A stretch of DNA of 64,000 bases from Roseiarcus sp963772555 (GTDB lineage: Bacteria; Pseudomonadota; Alphaproteobacteria; Rhizobiales; Beijerinckiaceae), in NCBI GenBank assembly GCA_963772555.1, contig CAVYXQ010000020.1:1-64000 (forward strand). The letters are read 5' to 3'. Of this stretch, positions 63,141 to 64,000 are shown piece by piece. The notes under the pieces were generated by a model, which saw only the letters and a program-made list of their open reading frames with translations, was not told where the DNA came from and made no database searches. Position 1 is the first letter of the stretch. Each line of letters opens with the position of its first letter. Made by a program: the position numbers and the translations under genes.

Positions 63141-63507
63141 GCTTGCGCGATCCCTTTCCAATTCAACCCTTATTGGCCGGTCTCGTCCCTGCCGGAACTC
63201 TGCAGCGGCCCTCAAACCTCTCGATCGTGGAACCGCCGAAGCCGAAGGACCTACCCCTTTATGAGCAAAACCGGCCGACGGCTCACAGCAACTATACCAC
63301 CGGGTTCGACATCCGGCATTCGATGCTGGCGGAAGAGGCCGGCTCGCCGGCGGTCGTGGACGAGCCGACCGTGCCCGCTTCGGCCGAGCGATTCCTGACG
63401 CAACCGGTCCACCCGAGCTAGCCATGGCGATCGTCTGCAATCCTCTGTCGCGCCCCCGATTCGAGCGCCAACCCGAATGCGCGATATCGGAAGGCTATCC
63501 CTTCGCC
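63141..63507. other. Intergenic region before the amine oxidase gene
   Basis: A frame from GTG 63227 to a TAG at 63421 could encode 64 residues (KDLPLYEQNRPTAHSNY and so on), but there is no ribosome site and no family match, so it is not called. Nothing else is seen. Confidence 0.35.
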
Positions 63508-64000
63508 ATGAGCGACTCAGCCCTCGCCCGTCCCACCCGGCGCGATCTCCTCTCGCTGATCGGCGCGGTCGCGGGCGGATCCGCGATGTATCAAGCAATG
63601 ACGAGCCTCGGGCTCGCGGCCGAGTCGTCCTATCGCGGCCCGATCCGGCTCGAGGGCGACCCGAAGGGCGCCTCCGTCCTCATTCTCGGCGCCGGCCTCG
63701 CCGGCATGACCGCCGCCTTCGAGCTCGGCCGGGCCGGCTACACGGTCCAGGTCCTCGAATACAACAGCCGTCCGGGCGGCCGGAACTGGTCGCTGCGCGG
63801 CGGCGACGTCTATGTCGAGCTCGGCGGCCAAACGCAGCGCTGCGCCTTCGACGACGGCCTCTATCTCAACCCGGGGCCGTGGCGGATCCCCTATCACCAC
63901 CATGCGATCCTCGATTACTGCCGCAGGTTCGGCGTCGCGCTCGAGCCGTTCATTCAGCTCAACCACAACGCCTTTCTTCACTCGACGATCGCCTTCAGCG
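63508..64000 (+). CDS. FAD-dependent amine oxidase, 5' part
   Basis: Runs off the end of the window; 164 codons are visible. A Tat-like signal (PTRRDLLSLIGAVAGG) is followed by the FAD-binding Rossmann motif VLILGAGLAGMTAAFELGRAG and the EYNSRPGGRNWSLRGG flavin motif of the monoamine/L-amino-acid oxidase family. An in-frame ATG at 63424 would add 28 residues before the signal. Substrate unknown. Confidence 0.86.
   Translation, partial: MSDSALARPTRRDLLSLIGAVAGGSAMYQAMTSLGLAAESSYRGPIRLEGDPKGASVLILGAGLAGMTAAFELGRAGYTVQVLEYNSRPGGRNWSLRGGDVYVELGGQTQRCAFDDGLYLNPGPWRIPYHHHAILDYCRRFGVALEPFIQLNHNAFLHSTIAFS

Noticed and set aside
63227..63421. 64-codon frame after the Ni/Co permease
   Set aside because: GTG start without ribosome site and no similarity; could be real but cannot be supported.

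Overview
The window is high-GC alphaproteobacterial chromosome, most likely Rhizobiales (Hyphomicrobiales; a Beijerinckiaceae- or Methylocystaceae-like soil or methylotroph relative is a guess). Support comes from the SciP/DUF1153 and RcdA/DUF1465 cell-cycle proteins, the DmeR nickel/cobalt repressor, the etfB-etfA-hbd order, ptsP next to prfA, hisE next to coaA, the rpsP-rimM-trmD block, DUF1192, CHAD and DUF1499 proteins. No phage, plasmid or CRISPR locus is visible. One tRNA (Val, anticodon CAC) is present; no rRNA.

Layout. 1-1763: 3' end of an acyl-CoA synthetase and a CHAD protein. 1764-2016: a convergent gap full of G and C runs. 2017-6719 (minus): a RhaS/LsrB-type sugar ABC transporter whose ATPase and one permease are fused. 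7069-8593 (minus): Ni/Co exporter dmeF (frameshifted) with its repressor dmeR and a likely operator. 8747-14678: PEBP protein, ffh, GNAT, rpsP, rimM, petA, a GIY-YIG protein and trmD. 14679-17474: a low-GC island holding one large gene, a P-loop ATPase joined to a class III cyclase-like domain. 17572-20256 (minus): etfB-etfA-hbd. 20620-25866: a complete peptide-type ABC importer. 26059-30107: ptsP-prfA-nadD. 30458-33827: deoC and a double-domain aldehyde dehydrogenase. 33831-37640 (minus): ALDH, hisE, coaA and a frameshifted TraB/GumN protein. 37769-42848: hemN, tRNA-Val, a CitE-like lyase, a broken old-yellow-enzyme gene and tam. 43015-46945: a TPR adenylate cyclase, sciP, mnmA and DUF1192.

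46946-49600 is an accessory insertion: a SnoaL-like cyclase and a carotenoid oxygenase lie between transposon remnants. 49905-54413 carries a hydrolase, a TPR protein, rpmJ, a thioesterase, an MBL protein, DUF1499 and a small predicted secreted protein. 54499-58752 (minus): edd, a Sel1-repeat protein, a ThiE-like protein and frameshifted rcdA. 58901-64000: membrane proteins, an extensin-like lipoprotein, a second Ni/Co export locus (DUF1007 plus a NicO-type permease) and the start of a flavin amine oxidase.

Themes. Two Ni/Co efflux loci sit in one window and the regulated one is broken. Two CtrA-control proteins (SciP and RcdA) are present. Four genes carry indels whose reversal restores full-length products of the expected family size; two of these share the same CGAACTC context where CGACTC (a CcrM GANTC site) is expected, so sequencing error must be excluded before calling them pseudogenes. 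The strongest candidate for an undescribed system is the island ATPase-cyclase protein at 15336-17474.
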